Below are positions 24,676-33,781 of a DNA stretch of 54,645 bases, piece by piece. Position 1 is the stretch's first letter. Each line of letters begins with the position of its first letter. A program made the position numbers and the translations under genes. Where the stretch lies: positions 1 through 54,645 of IMG/VR virus record IMGVR_UViG_3300048833_000212; one strand, given 5' to 3'. Origin of the DNA: a virus. The notes beneath the pieces were generated by a model. The model searched no databases. It was not told the origin of the DNA and was given only the letters and a program-made list of their open reading frames with translations.

Positions 24676-27253
24676 CGGTCTTCGCGGCGCCGCGTCGCGG
24701 GCTGTGTCTGCTCTTCGTCGCTCGCTCCTGAATGGCATCGGTCGCCTGCCGCAGTCCTTCCCTGTCAACTGGTGGCAGCTGGGGATGGATGCCAACATTG
24801 GCGGCGGGTCGCCTGCGATGGAGGCGTGCGTCAGCGCCATCTCGCAGACACTCGCCTCGCTCCCCATCGAGCACTGGCAGAAGGATGCGGATGGCGGCCA
24901 GACGCTGCTGACGAATAGCGTCGCAGCGCGCGTGCTCCGCCGCCCGAACAACTACCAGACGCGCGCAGACTTCTTCCTGAACCTCTCCCGCAATGAACTG
25001 CTGGAGGGGAATGGCTATGCCGTCGCGCTGGACAATGGCGACTTCCAGATTGAAAGCCTCCACATCGCTTCGTCGCCCACGACGATGCCGATGGTGGCGC
25101 CTGATGGAACGGTCTTCTACAACGTCGCACTGTCTGACATTGGCGCCGGCATCTTCAAGCAGCCGACGATCATGGTGCCGCAGGAGCGCATGCTGCACAT
25201 TCGGATGCAGACGCCACGGCACCCGCTGATCGGTGAGTCGCCAATCGTCGCAGCCGCACTCGCTGTCTCTTCTGGCGAGGCGATCCAGGCCCACCTGGCA
25301 GCGTTCTTCAAGAACATGTCCCGTCCATCCGGCTATCTGAAGGTGCCCGGCACCATCAGGGCGGAGGTCGGTGAGAAGCTGCGCGAGGAATGGCAGAAAG
25401 CATTCAGCGCTGGCGGCGCCGGGCGGGTGGCTGTCCTCCAGCAGGGGCTGGAGTGGACCTCGCTCACGATGAACGCAGTGGACGCTGCACTCATCGACAG
25501 CTACAAGATGACGGTGTCCGATATTGCGCGCGTCTATCGCGTGCCGCTCGCCATCATCGGAGAGAGTGGCGGCACAACCTATGCGAACACCGAGACGCTG
25601 ATCAACCACTGGCTGGCCACCGGCCTGTCATATGTGGTGGAGCACATCGAACTCGCGCTGGATCGTCTCTTCAATCTGCCGCCTGACCAGTTCATCTCCT
25701 TCGATCTGGATGCGCTGCTGCGCTCCGATTTCGCAGCGCGTGTCGATGCTCTGACGAAGGGCATCAGCGGAGGTCTGTTCAGCCCCAACGAAGCGCGTGG
25801 CCGGGAAGGCCTGCGGCGTGCGACGGCAGGCGATGAGCCGCGCCTCCAGGCGCAGGTTGTGCCGCTGTCCTTCGCGACGATGACCAACAAGCCTGCGGCG
25901 CCATCGATGCCTTCGGCTCCTGCTGCAGGGAAGGAAATCGAAGAGCATCTGACGCGCGCTCTGGACACTGCGCTGAACGAGTTTGGCGAAGCACTCACCC
26001 TGGCGACGGAAGAACTGCGCACGGAGGCGAAAGCCTTCATGACGAAGGATGAGGGTGCGCTGCTGGAGGCGCGTCTCGCAGCCGCCACTGCGGAGCGCGC
26101 GACCTCCGCCATGACCGCCATCAACGAGATGATGGCGCGCTTCATCGATGGCGCCATGCGCACCCCTCCACAAGGGGAGCGCGGCCTGCCGGGTGAGCGC
26201 GGTGAGAAGGGCGATCCAGGGGAGCGCGGGGAGCGTGGTGACCTTGGGGAGCGCGGGGAGAAGGGGGAGGCTGGCGAGCGAGGGGCTGACGGCGCGCCAG
26301 GGATGGCCGGGGAGCCTGGTCCGAAGGGCGAGCCGGGGGAGAGGGGCGCGCCGGGGGAGAAGGGTGCGGACGGGCTTCCCGGCCCAGCCGGGGAGAAGGG
26401 TGAGCGCGGGGAGCGCGGGGAGCCGGGTGAGCGCGGCCTGGACGGCGCGCCAGGGATGGCCGGGGAGCCTGGTCTGAAGGGCGAGACAGGGGAGAGGGGC
26501 GCACCGGGTGCAGACGGGCTTCCTGGCCCAGCCGGGGAGCGCGGGGAGAAGGGTGAGCGCGGGGAGCCGGGTGAGCGCGGGGAGCGCGGCGCTGATGGCT
26601 CCTTCGCGAGCGTCAGCACCTGGAAGCCGGATCATGTCTGGCGCGGTGCTGGTCACCTCGTGATCCATGAGTCGAGCACCTGGACTGCTGTGGCTGATCC
26701 CGAAGGCGCGGCGCCGGGGAGTGATGACCGCTGGCGCTGCGTCGCTGCCGGCATCTCTTCCATCCAGGCAGAGCAGGATGCGGACGATCCACGCATCATC
26801 ACGCTGGGCTTCCGTCTCGGCGCGACCGAAGTGCATGAGATGCGCTTCGCAATCCCTGCGCTGGTGTTCCGTGGGCTCTTCGATCAGTCGAAGAGTTACA
26901 GCATTGGCGATGTCGTGACCTTCAACGGGAGCAGCTGGGCTGCGCTGCGCGAGGTCGCAGGCGACATGCCGGGGAACTCCGATGCGTGGGCCCTGTCTGC
27001 CAAGCACGGTCGCGTGGGCCGCACAGGCGAACAGGGAGCCATTGGCCCAGCCGGTCCTGCCGGCGCCGTGGGCCCTGCCGCTGCAGGCATCATCGAGATG
27101 ATGGTGGAAGATGGATCGCTTGTCGTCATGATGAGCGATGGGGACGTGAAGACGATCCCCATTCCAGAGTTCACGCAAATGCGCAGTCGCCTCGACAGCA
27201 TTGAGCGTTGGCTGGGTGATGCATATGCGCGACGCGAGAGGGGAACCGAGTGA
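24659..27253 (+). CDS. portal protein fused to a collagen-like domain and a C-terminal binding domain
   Basis: An 864-residue protein, about twice the usual portal length. Residues 1-405 are an HK97-type portal ([36 protein letters not shown]). A helical linker follows. Residues 506-646 are 47 uninterrupted Gly-X-Y triplets, many GER, GEK and GEP. Residues 647-864 contain two short beta domains ([20 protein letters not shown] resembles CBM5/12-type binding folds) and a second short GXY run ([12 protein letters not shown]). A GXY triple helix would need trimers, whereas portals are dodecamers, so its placement is puzzling. Confidence 0.92.
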   Translation: MSAARDGLRGAASRAVSALRRSLLNGIGRLPQSFPVNWWQLGMDANIGGGSPAMEACVSAISQTLASLPIEHWQKDADGGQTLLTNSVAARVLRRPNNYQTRADFFLNLSRNELLEGNGYAVALDNGDFQIESLHIASSPTTMPMVAPDGTVFYNVALSDIGAGIFKQPTIMVPQERMLHIRMQTPRHPLIGESPIVAAALAVSSGEAIQAHLAAFFKNMSRPSGYLKVPGTIRAEVGEKLREEWQKAFSAGGAGRVAVLQQGLEWTSLTMNAVDAALIDSYKMTVSDIARVYRVPLAIIGESGGTTYANTETLINHWLATGLSYVVEHIELALDRLFNLPPDQFISFDLDALLRSDFAARVDALTKGISGGLFSPNEARGREGLRRATAGDEPRLQAQVVPLSFATMTNKPAAPSMPSAPAAGKEIEEHLTRALDTALNEFGEALTLATEELRTEAKAFMTKDEGALLEARLAAATAERATSAMTAINEMMARFIDGAMRTPPQGERGLPGERGEKGDPGERGERGDLGERGEKGEAGERGADGAPGMAGEPGPKGEPGERGAPGEKGADGLPGPAGEKGERGERGEPGERGLDGAPGMAGEPGLKGETGERGAPGADGLPGPAGERGEKGERGEPGERGERGADGSFASVSTWKPDHVWRGAGHLVIHESSTWTAVADPEGAAPGSDDRWRCVAAGISSIQAEQDADDPRIITLGFRLGATEVHEMRFAIPALVFRGLFDQSKSYSIGDVVTFNGSSWAALREVAGDMPGNSDAWALSAKHGRVGRTGEQGAIGPAGPAGAVGPAAAGIIEMMVEDGSLVVMMSDGDVKTIPIPEFTQMRSRLDSIERWLGDAYARRERGTE

Positions 27254-27909
27254 TGGCCAGCTTCCCTGAAGTCACGCTTCCTGATCCTCTCCCTCCGCTT
27301 CTCAGCGCGACTCAGCTGCGGAGCCTGCTGGGGCTTGGCGCCAGCGATCCGCCAACTGATGAGCAGCTGACATTCGTGTCGGAGGTCGCATCCGCATCCA
27401 TCCGTGGAAACATCGGCAGGTCGCTCACGCTGGCAGACTACATTGACACGTTCTATGACATTGATCCTTCCGGCATGCTGTCGCTGTCGGAGTATCCTGT
27501 GAAGGATATCACAGAGGTCGATGTCAGCGGCGTCACCCATCCTGGCGATACCTTCCGTGTCCACGCGAAGACCGGCATTCTGTATGCGCCATCCTCCTTC
27601 ACCGTTGGCGATCCGGTGGTTGTGAAGTATGAGGCAGGCTATGCGACGATCCCGCATGACATCCAGGCGGTGATGCTGGAACTATCTCGCCAGCAGCTTC
27701 ACTCCATGGGCCTCCCGAATGGCGCTGTGGATATCAATACACCCATCCGCGCCGTCTCCATCGGTGCGCTGCGCGTGGAGTATGCGGTGTCCCTCACCGC
27801 ATCCGCGACGAAGGGTGCGCAAGCATCGGTGCTGACCTCCATCCTGAAGGAATATGAGGCGACGCTCCAGCCATATCGCCACTCGCGCATCCTGGCGTCT
27901 GTGCCATGA
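27253..27909 (+). CDS. head-tail connector (gp6-like adaptor)
   Basis: A 218-residue protein. Helical N-terminus with SDPPTDEQLTFVSEVASASI, a beta segment LSLSEYPVKDITEVDVSG, and VKYEAGYATIPHDIQAVMLE, typical of HK97 gp6-like adaptors. ATG 27253 shares a base with the portal stop; GTG 27250 is possible. Confidence 0.82.
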   Translation: MASFPEVTLPDPLPPLLSATQLRSLLGLGASDPPTDEQLTFVSEVASASIRGNIGRSLTLADYIDTFYDIDPSGMLSLSEYPVKDITEVDVSGVTHPGDTFRVHAKTGILYAPSSFTVGDPVVVKYEAGYATIPHDIQAVMLELSRQQLHSMGLPNGAVDINTPIRAVSIGALRVEYAVSLTASATKGAQASVLTSILKEYEATLQPYRHSRILASVP

Positions 27910-28229
27910 GCATCGTCCTGCCTGCCGACCTCGCCCAGCGCCTGAAGGGCATACTGGCAGCCTTCGGGGAGCCGGTCACCTACACGTCTCCGGACGGCAG
28001 TGTGACGTGGACAGCAATGGCTTCCATCCAGTCGCCTGTCGCAGCTGGTCTGGTTGGCGACATTGATCAGGATGCGATGATCCTCTTCATCTCGGCTCTG
28101 GATGTCCCGGTCGCTCCCGTGAAGATGGGCACATTCCTCGTGCGCAGCATCCGACGCACCATTGAAGATGTGGTGCTGGAGACACCTGGCGGAAGCCCAA
28201 CCAACTACATGGTGAGGGCACGCGGATGA
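27906..28229 (+). CDS. head completion / head-tail joining protein
   Basis: A 107-residue beta-rich protein with ATGA overlap on both sides. Its position between the adaptor and the tail terminator, and its size, fit a head-closure protein. The sequence motifs themselves are not diagnostic. Confidence 0.65.
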   Translation: MSIVLPADLAQRLKGILAAFGEPVTYTSPDGSVTWTAMASIQSPVAAGLVGDIDQDAMILFISALDVPVAPVKMGTFLVRSIRRTIEDVVLETPGGSPTNYMVRARG

Positions 28230-28648
28230 GTTCCTTGACGGTTCGCTCTGCCTTCCGCACCGGATGGCCGCTGGTTATGCCGAGCATTCCATTCGTGGAG
28301 TCCATCAATGTCCCAATGTCAGATGCGGACATTGAGGCACTGCCAGACATCTGGGGATCGCTCGCCTTCACTGCGGACAGCAACGCTCCTGTCACCATGG
28401 GCACCAGGCCATGGTATGAAGAGACAGGCACAGCATCCATCTTCTTGATGGGGCGATCCGGTGACGGAGACAATCCGGTTTCGGCTGCCGCTGAAGAAGC
28501 GTATGCTTCGTGGCGCGCATGGATCAATCCGACAGGAAACGTCTGGGTGCGCAACGCATCTGGGCCGCGTCCTCTCTCTGATGCTATCGTGGGCAACTGG
28601 CTGGTGCTCACGGTGGACCTATCATACGCCTTCCAGCACCGGCCATAG
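28226..28648 (+). CDS. tail terminator-like protein
   Basis: A 140-residue protein (FRTGWPLVMPSIPFVESINV ... GNWLVLTVDLSYAFQ). Size, order and the alpha/beta pattern match the DUF4128/gpU type of tail-completion proteins that cap the tail tube. Confidence 0.65.
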   Translation: MSSLTVRSAFRTGWPLVMPSIPFVESINVPMSDADIEALPDIWGSLAFTADSNAPVTMGTRPWYEETGTASIFLMGRSGDGDNPVSAAAEEAYASWRAWINPTGNVWVRNASGPRPLSDAIVGNWLVLTVDLSYAFQHRP

Positions 28649-28659
28649 GAGGTCACATC

Positions 28660-29313
28660 ATGGCGCGCGAAAGCACCATTGGCTCGTTCTTCTTCCTGGA
28701 GAACCTCGACACCGTCGCAGTGTCGCAGGCCTTCAGTGCCGTCACGAAGGGACCCACCACGTCCCTCACCGTTGCTGCCGCACTCGCGGGCGCGGCGCCG
28801 GGGAAGTGGGTCCGGATCGCCGGCAGCGACATGCGCACGCTGGATCGCGCAGCGCCGCATCGCGTCATCAGCGCCTCCGCCTCCGCCATCGTGGTGGCGA
28901 CGGACACCAGCGATGAGACGGTCACCGCGACTGCCGGCACGGTGGAACTGGTGGACTTCGTGGAGACGTGCTTCACCGAGTTTACGCCCAACTCCCCGGA
29001 GCCGGGCGAGGTCGATGTGACCACGATGTGCGACACGGAGCGCCGCACCGTCGCAGGGCTGAGCAGCCCTGGCAGCGTCTCGTTCGGTGGGCCGCTCGAC
29101 ATGACCGACACCGGCGTGCTCGCGCTGATCGCAGCGCGGAAGGATGGCCTGGTGCGCGCCATGTATTGGCAGACGCGCGGCGGGCAGGCCGCATCGATGG
29201 CCGGGCAGGTGTCCTCCTTCGTGGGTGCGCCGCAGGCGGTGGAAGCTGCGGTGACCTTCTCCGGCACCTTCCAAATCCAGGATGGTCCGTTCTATCACGC
29301 GCCGCTCGCCTGA
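28660..29313 (+). CDS. major tail tube protein
   Basis: A 217-residue protein. ATG 28660 follows AGGAGG. TCFTEFTPNSPEPGEVDVTT and a C-terminal AAVTFSGTFQIQDGP strand fit a tail tube monomer. It lies directly upstream of the frameshifting chaperone pair, the usual position of the tube gene. It shares TGATG with the next gene. Confidence 0.82.
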   Translation: MARESTIGSFFFLENLDTVAVSQAFSAVTKGPTTSLTVAAALAGAAPGKWVRIAGSDMRTLDRAAPHRVISASASAIVVATDTSDETVTATAGTVELVDFVETCFTEFTPNSPEPGEVDVTTMCDTERRTVAGLSSPGSVSFGGPLDMTDTGVLALIAARKDGLVRAMYWQTRGGQAASMAGQVSSFVGAPQAVEAAVTFSGTFQIQDGPFYHAPLA

Positions 29314-29606
29314 TGCTGCGCGAGGTCGAAGTGAGCGCGCCATCCTGGCAGGAAGGGATGACGCGCGTGCGCGAGCCGAGGGTGAAAGATTTCCTCGCGG
29401 CTCGCGCTGTGACCGATGAGCAGGAGCGCACCGTGCTCATGCTTGGCTCAATGGTCCTGGACAAGGACGGGAAGCCGGTCGGCAAGGATGCGATCCTGGA
29501 AGGGTCGGTGGCGGCGCTGGAAGAACTCAGCGCTGTCATCCCGCAGCTGCTGAGCCGGAAGAAGGAGGGGGATGCTGGTGCCCCTTTGACGCAACCGAGC
29601 GACTGA
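29313..29606 (+). CDS. tail assembly chaperone, short form (gpG-like)
   Basis: A 97-residue protein from ATG 29313 to TGA 29604-29606. Its acidic/basic helical body and position between tube and tape measure match lambda gpG. A slippery heptamer lies at 29582-29588 shortly before the stop, allowing a minority of ribosomes to continue in the -1 frame. Confidence 0.85.
   Translation: MLREVEVSAPSWQEGMTRVREPRVKDFLAARAVTDEQERTVLMLGSMVLDKDGKPVGKDAILEGSVAALEELSAVIPQLLSRKKEGDAGAPLTQPSD
29582..29588 (+). promoter_or_regulatory. -1 ribosomal frameshift slippery site CCCTTTG
   Basis: The heptamer is read in frame as GC[C CCT TTG], fitting X XXY YYZ. A slip of one base back gives CCC TTT and then the tail chaperone extension. 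It lies 16 bases before the zero-frame stop, as in many siphophages. Confidence 0.8.
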
Positions 29607-29932
29607 GTTTCAAGATTGCTCAGGCGCTCGGCATGACGGTGGAAGAGGTTCATGCGAAGATGGCGCTGGGGGAGTTCTACCGCTGGGCTGACTATATGGC
29701 GGAAGAGCCACTGCTGCCGGATCGCGTGGATATCATCGGAGGCGTGATTGCCTCCACCATCGCGAATGTGAACCGTGCGAAGGGAGCGACTGCCTTCACC
29801 CATCTGGACTTCATGCCGATTGCGAAGGCTATACAGCAGCGTCATCTTGATGCCCTGGATGAAGAGCAGTTCGCGCTGATGCAGATGGAACGGTTCCGTG
29901 TGATTGTCGGAGGGAAGGGAAGACTGCGGTGA
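29582..29932 (+). CDS. tail assembly chaperone, frameshift extension (gpGT-like)
   Basis: The -1 frame is open from before 29582 to TGA 29930-29932 and has no well-placed start until ATG 29633. From the slip site it reads FDATERLSFKIAQALGM and so on, with the MALGEFYRWADYMAEEP block typical of chaperone T extensions. Fused to the upstream 90 or so residues it gives a protein of about 206 residues. The long form normally binds the tape measure during tail assembly. Confidence 0.85.
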   Translation, partial: PFDATERLSFKIAQALGMTVEEVHAKMALGEFYRWADYMAEEPLLPDRVDIIGGVIASTIANVNRAKGATAFTHLDFMPIAKAIQQRHLDALDEEQFALMQMERFRVIVGGKGRLR

Positions 29933-30393
29933 AAGTCGAAGGCATGGATGAACTCCTTGCTGCGCTCCAGGCTCTGCCGGAAGGATTGCAGAAGAGGGTC
30001 ATGCGTGCCTGGACCCTCCGGCAGGCACGAGCGGCGGCACGCGCTGCGCAGGCTGCGGCGCCGCGTGGACCGACTGGTAACTTGAAGAAGGGGATTGTGG
30101 CCCGGTCTTCCGGCTCTGCCAAGTTGCAGAAGACTGGCTCACTGGCTCGCGCAGTCGCCATCGGGAAGGCTCCTGCGTATCACTTCCACTGGGTCAACCG
30201 TGGCATCTCTTCCCCGCGCTTCACGAAGAAGGGAGCGAACCGAGGGACGATGCGCGGCAATCCATTCTTCCAGCAGGCCACGCAGCCGATCATCTCGGCA
30301 GCGCAGGCTGACGTCAGCAATGGCCTCGCTCGCGAGGTCCAGGCGCTCCTGGATAAGGCAGTGCGGCGCACAACGAAGAGGGGAGCCACCTGA
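29929..30393 (+). CDS. HK97 gp10-like minor tail/neck protein
   Basis: A 154-residue basic protein starting with GTG at 29929 (GTGA overlap). GMDELLAALQALPEGLQKRV followed by PRGPTGNLKKGI matches the HK97 gp10 family (the P.RTG.LK pattern). In most phages this gene lies before the tube gene; here it follows the chaperones. Confidence 0.78.
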   Translation: MKVEGMDELLAALQALPEGLQKRVMRAWTLRQARAAARAAQAAAPRGPTGNLKKGIVARSSGSAKLQKTGSLARAVAIGKAPAYHFHWVNRGISSPRFTKKGANRGTMRGNPFFQQATQPIISAAQADVSNGLAREVQALLDKAVRRTTKRGAT

Positions 30394-32561
30394 TGGCCAG
30401 CGCCGATCTTGTCATTGCCTTTGATGCCCGCATTGGGAACCTTGAGGCTGCGCTGAAGCGCACGCAGACTGCGCTCCGGAATACGGAGCAGGCAGCATCG
30501 AAGACAAGCACCACAATCTCAAACAACCTATCCACCGCTGCGCAGCGCGCGAGTTCTTCGCTGCTGGCAATGGGGCGGAACATCCTTGGTCTTGGTGCAG
30601 GCTTCCTGCTTGCACAGCGCGCAGTGGAAGCCATCACGACCGTCCTGCGCGACCTCGATGCCCTGAGCGATGTGGCCGCGCAGGTTGGCGTCGAAGCCAA
30701 TGACCTCCGGAACCTACAGGTCATCCTGGAAGAAGCAGGTGGCGCATCTGATCAGGCTGCAGCTGCGCTTGGCCGCCTCAATGACATGGTCGGGGATGCA
30801 GCGCGCGGGAGCGAGGAAGCCAACAACAAGTTCGCTGCACTCGGCATTGCCTATCGGAATGTGGATGGCTCTGTCAGGAGCACCACACAGGTCTTCGATG
30901 ATGTTATCAAGAAGATGCGCGAGGCATCCTCTGTCCAGGAACAGATGTCCATTGCGACAGAGTTCTTCGGGCGTGCTGCGGCGCGCACGATGGTTGCAGG
31001 CCTCAGCGAGATGGAGAATGGCCTCAGTGGTGCGACCTCGCGGCTGGAGAGGTTCGGCATCACACTCGGCGCCGACACCGTCAACAGGCTCGACAATTTG
31101 GGCACCGCGTTCGCAGACCTGGGGCGCGTCATCGGGACCAGCATTGCAAATGCCATCGCATACATCAGCCCTATCATCGTCACCTTCCTGGAGTGGCTGA
31201 CGCGTCAGGTCGCAAATGCAATCCAGATCATTGCCAACATCGTCGGCGCAGTCACGTCTGTGGTGGGGAGGATTGGCGAAGCACTAGGCATCGTCGTTGT
31301 CACTCCGCTGGAGCAGGCGCGCAGGGAGGTTGTTACTGCAGAAACACAGCTGCAGGGAACACTGCGTTTGGTTACGCGTGCAGCGGAGGTTCTTCAGACT
31401 GCATCTGCAGACCCAGACAGCTATGCTGCTCGCCTCGCTCGGCAGACATTCGATCAGATCAGTGCTCGCGCAGACGCTGAGAACTCGCGTCTCATTGATG
31501 CGCGCCGCGCTCTTCGTGCACTCACTCCGCCTGAGCCTCCCACTGTCGATCCGGCTCCAGCAATCGCACAGATGCAGGGAGGCGGCTCAACCACTCGTGC
31601 AGTCGATGAGATGGCGCGCGCCGCACAGCGTCTTTATGACAGCACGCGCGATCCGCTGGAGCAGTTTCAGATCAATGCCAGGGAGGCGCTGTCAGTCTGG
31701 TCATCTGGTCGCGTGACAGAAGCATTGGGCGGCTTCGACACGATCAGCCGCGCTATCAGCGAGTATGCAGTGAACGCATACAACGGTCTGACGCAGGCAG
31801 GCGCGACCTCTGAGCAGGCGCAGGCGCAGGTGTCTGCAGCAATCACCGCAATGGGCGCAAGCCTCACAGTCGGGAGCACGGAGTGGACGCGCTGGCAGGA
31901 GGTTGTCGCAGCAGCCAATGCCGAGGTCGCGCGCAATGTCCGTCAGACCAACAGCGAGTTGGAAGGTGCGACGAAGCAGGCCAGCGGGAACATCGACCAG
32001 TCTCTGCTCGGACTGCTCGAAAGCGTTGGCACTGGCACGTCCACATTTGAGGATGCATGGAAGCGCATGCTGGAAAGCATCCTGCGTAGCGTCATCGAGT
32101 TTGTCTATAAGATGACCATCCAGGCTGCGATCCTCAACGCTCTGAAGGCAGCATTCAATGCCTTCGGCGGAGTGCTGCCTAGCGCGAGCGGAGGCGCCAG
32201 CACGGGAGGGAGCGGGCAGGGGCGATCCTTCGCAGGCTTCCCAGCGGATGGAGGCACAGGCGACGCTCCCGGCGCCGCGCTCTTCTCTGCGTCTTCGTTC
32301 AGCACTGGTGGCGGCGGAGGCAGCACAGTTGGCCGTGGCCTTGTGCCTGCAGTCGATGCGCGCGAAGAGCCACAGGTGAACGTCTCCATCTACAACAACG
32401 CAAACAACACGACCACGCGCCAGCGCGAGACAACTGACAGCCGTGGGAACAAGACGATTGAGGTTATGATCGAAGAGGTTGTGAAGGGAGCCTTCGCATC
32501 CGGCAAGATGGACCCGGTCATGCAGCAGGGATACGGGCTGAGCAGGCAGGGGAGGATTTGA
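30393..32561 (+). CDS. tail tape measure protein
   Basis: A 722-residue protein. The N-terminus is helical (FDARIGNLEAALKRTQTALR), with hydrophobic segments near residues 50-75 (NILGLGAGFLLAQRAVEAIT) and 245-300 (IANAIAYISPIIVTFLEWLT, IIANIVGAVTSVVGRIGEAL). A long helical region and a Gly/Ser-rich C-terminal part follow. The length would predict a tail of roughly 100 nm by the usual residue-per-length rule. TGATGG shares a base with the previous stop. Confidence 0.92.
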   Translation: MASADLVIAFDARIGNLEAALKRTQTALRNTEQAASKTSTTISNNLSTAAQRASSSLLAMGRNILGLGAGFLLAQRAVEAITTVLRDLDALSDVAAQVGVEANDLRNLQVILEEAGGASDQAAAALGRLNDMVGDAARGSEEANNKFAALGIAYRNVDGSVRSTTQVFDDVIKKMREASSVQEQMSIATEFFGRAAARTMVAGLSEMENGLSGATSRLERFGITLGADTVNRLDNLGTAFADLGRVIGTSIANAIAYISPIIVTFLEWLTRQVANAIQIIANIVGAVTSVVGRIGEALGIVVVTPLEQARREVVTAETQLQGTLRLVTRAAEVLQTASADPDSYAARLARQTFDQISARADAENSRLIDARRALRALTPPEPPTVDPAPAIAQMQGGGSTTRAVDEMARAAQRLYDSTRDPLEQFQINAREALSVWSSGRVTEALGGFDTISRAISEYAVNAYNGLTQAGATSEQAQAQVSAAITAMGASLTVGSTEWTRWQEVVAAANAEVARNVRQTNSELEGATKQASGNIDQSLLGLLESVGTGTSTFEDAWKRMLESILRSVIEFVYKMTIQAAILNALKAAFNAFGGVLPSASGGASTGGSGQGRSFAGFPADGGTGDAPGAALFSASSFSTGGGGGSTVGRGLVPAVDAREEPQVNVSIYNNANNTTTRQRETTDSRGNKTIEVMIEEVVKGAFASGKMDPVMQQGYGLSRQGRI

Positions 32562-32562
32562 G

Positions 32563-32919
32563 ATGAGTCAGACATACGCCGCATGGCCGTTTGCGTGCCC
32601 GACCTTGTGGCAGGAGGTGCCGCATCCGGCACTGATCCGCAGCGAGGTTGATGATGGCTATCCGAAGGTGCGCCGCCGCTTCACGAAGACGTGGCGGGAG
32701 TATCAGGCGAAGTGGCGTTTGGGTTGGGAGCAGTTCGCAGCATTCAACTCCTTCGTGGAGACAGACTGCGGCGCAGGCGCGATCCCCTTCACCATGCCGC
32801 ACCCGATGACCGGCGTGACGATCCTCGTGCGCTGGAAGGAGCCGCCCACGACGATGGCCGACACAGGCAGCAAGCCCGTGTTTGAAATCAGCGGCAATCT
32901 GGAAGAGATGTTCAGCTGA
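32563..32919 (+). CDS. minor tail protein (gpM/DUF2460-like position)
   Basis: A 118-residue protein. W-rich sequence (TKTWREYQAKWRLGWEQFAA, then ILVRWKEPPT) resembles short distal tail proteins that follow the tape measure. It is followed immediately by a DUF1833-like gene and NlpC/P60, the standard tail-tip order. Confidence 0.7.
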   Translation: MSQTYAAWPFACPTLWQEVPHPALIRSEVDDGYPKVRRRFTKTWREYQAKWRLGWEQFAAFNSFVETDCGAGAIPFTMPHPMTGVTILVRWKEPPTTMADTGSKPVFEISGNLEEMFS

Positions 32920-33398
32920 TGCCGCGCGCTCTCACCCCACGCGCCGTCCTGGAGGCACAGCGAGAGAACAGTGGCGATGTATTCCTCGCGCTGGTGACGA
33001 TCCACATGGGCGGAGTGACGGATGACATTCGTGTCGTCAACAACACCGAGAACATCATGTCGCGCGGCGTGGAGTTCATTGGCTGCCCATTCTCCATCTC
33101 ACTCCCGGATGACCTGGAGCAGGCCACGACCTCAGCACGCCTATCCATCGACAATGTGGACACTCGCATCTGGCAGGGAGTTCGCATGCTGGGCTTCGCG
33201 CCGGATGTTGTCATTGAGGTTGTGATGGCCAGTCAGCCGGATGAGGTCGTGATGGCGACAATGGGCCTCAAGCTGCGCGATGCGACTGCGAACCTTCAGA
33301 CGGTTTCCGGCACGCTCGTGCCCGACAGCATCTGGCAGTCAGGCTATCCTGAAGGCGACTTCGACCCGCCGCAGAATGCTGGTCTGTTTGCGCTATGA
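32919..33398 (+). CDS. tail tip protein, DUF1833-like (gpL position)
   Basis: A 159-residue protein. FLALVTIHMGGVTDDIRVVN, then SLPDDLEQATTSARLSIDNV, matches DUF1833 proteins that precede the tail peptidase. ATGA overlap follows. Confidence 0.78.
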   Translation: MPRALTPRAVLEAQRENSGDVFLALVTIHMGGVTDDIRVVNNTENIMSRGVEFIGCPFSISLPDDLEQATTSARLSIDNVDTRIWQGVRMLGFAPDVVIEVVMASQPDEVVMATMGLKLRDATANLQTVSGTLVPDSIWQSGYPEGDFDPPQNAGLFAL

Positions 33399-33781
33399 GG
33401 GAACTGATCGGCATCCCGTATCTGAACCGTGGGACCTCCCCCGCAGGGGTGGACTGCTGGGGCTTGGTTGTGCTGTTCCACCGCATGGTCATGCAGAGCG
33501 AGGTTCCGCGCTATGATGAAACCTACAGCGATGCCGACAATGTCGGAGATGCGATCACTGCAGGCTGGGTGGACTGGGAGCCTGTCGCGCTAGGCCAGGA
33601 GAGGAAGGGTGATGTGCTCGCCTTCCGCGATCCTCGCGGCGCCGAGGTCATTCACTGCGGTGTTGTCATTGCGCCTGGGAAATTCCTTCACTGCCTCTCC
33701 GGTCGGAACTCGTGCGTGGAGAGTTACGACAAGGGCATGTGGAAGCAGCTGCTGGTGAGGATCGGTCGATGGAACTCCTGA
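33395..33781 (+). CDS. NlpC/P60 tail-tip peptidase (gpK-like)
   Basis: A 128-residue protein. Catalytic Cys in GVDCWGLVVLFH (residues about 18-29) and His in AEVIHCGVVIAPGKFLHC. These cysteine peptidases cut peptidoglycan during genome entry. It overlaps the start of the tip protein. Confidence 0.9.
   Translation: MRELIGIPYLNRGTSPAGVDCWGLVVLFHRMVMQSEVPRYDETYSDADNVGDAITAGWVDWEPVALGQERKGDVLAFRDPRGAEVIHCGVVIAPGKFLHCLSGRNSCVESYDKGMWKQLLVRIGRWNS

Noticed and set aside
21326-25609. Long open frames on the minus strand opposite the capsid and portal genes
   Set aside because: They mirror high-GC codon bias of real plus-strand genes, have His/Arg-rich composition and no domains, and lack start signals.
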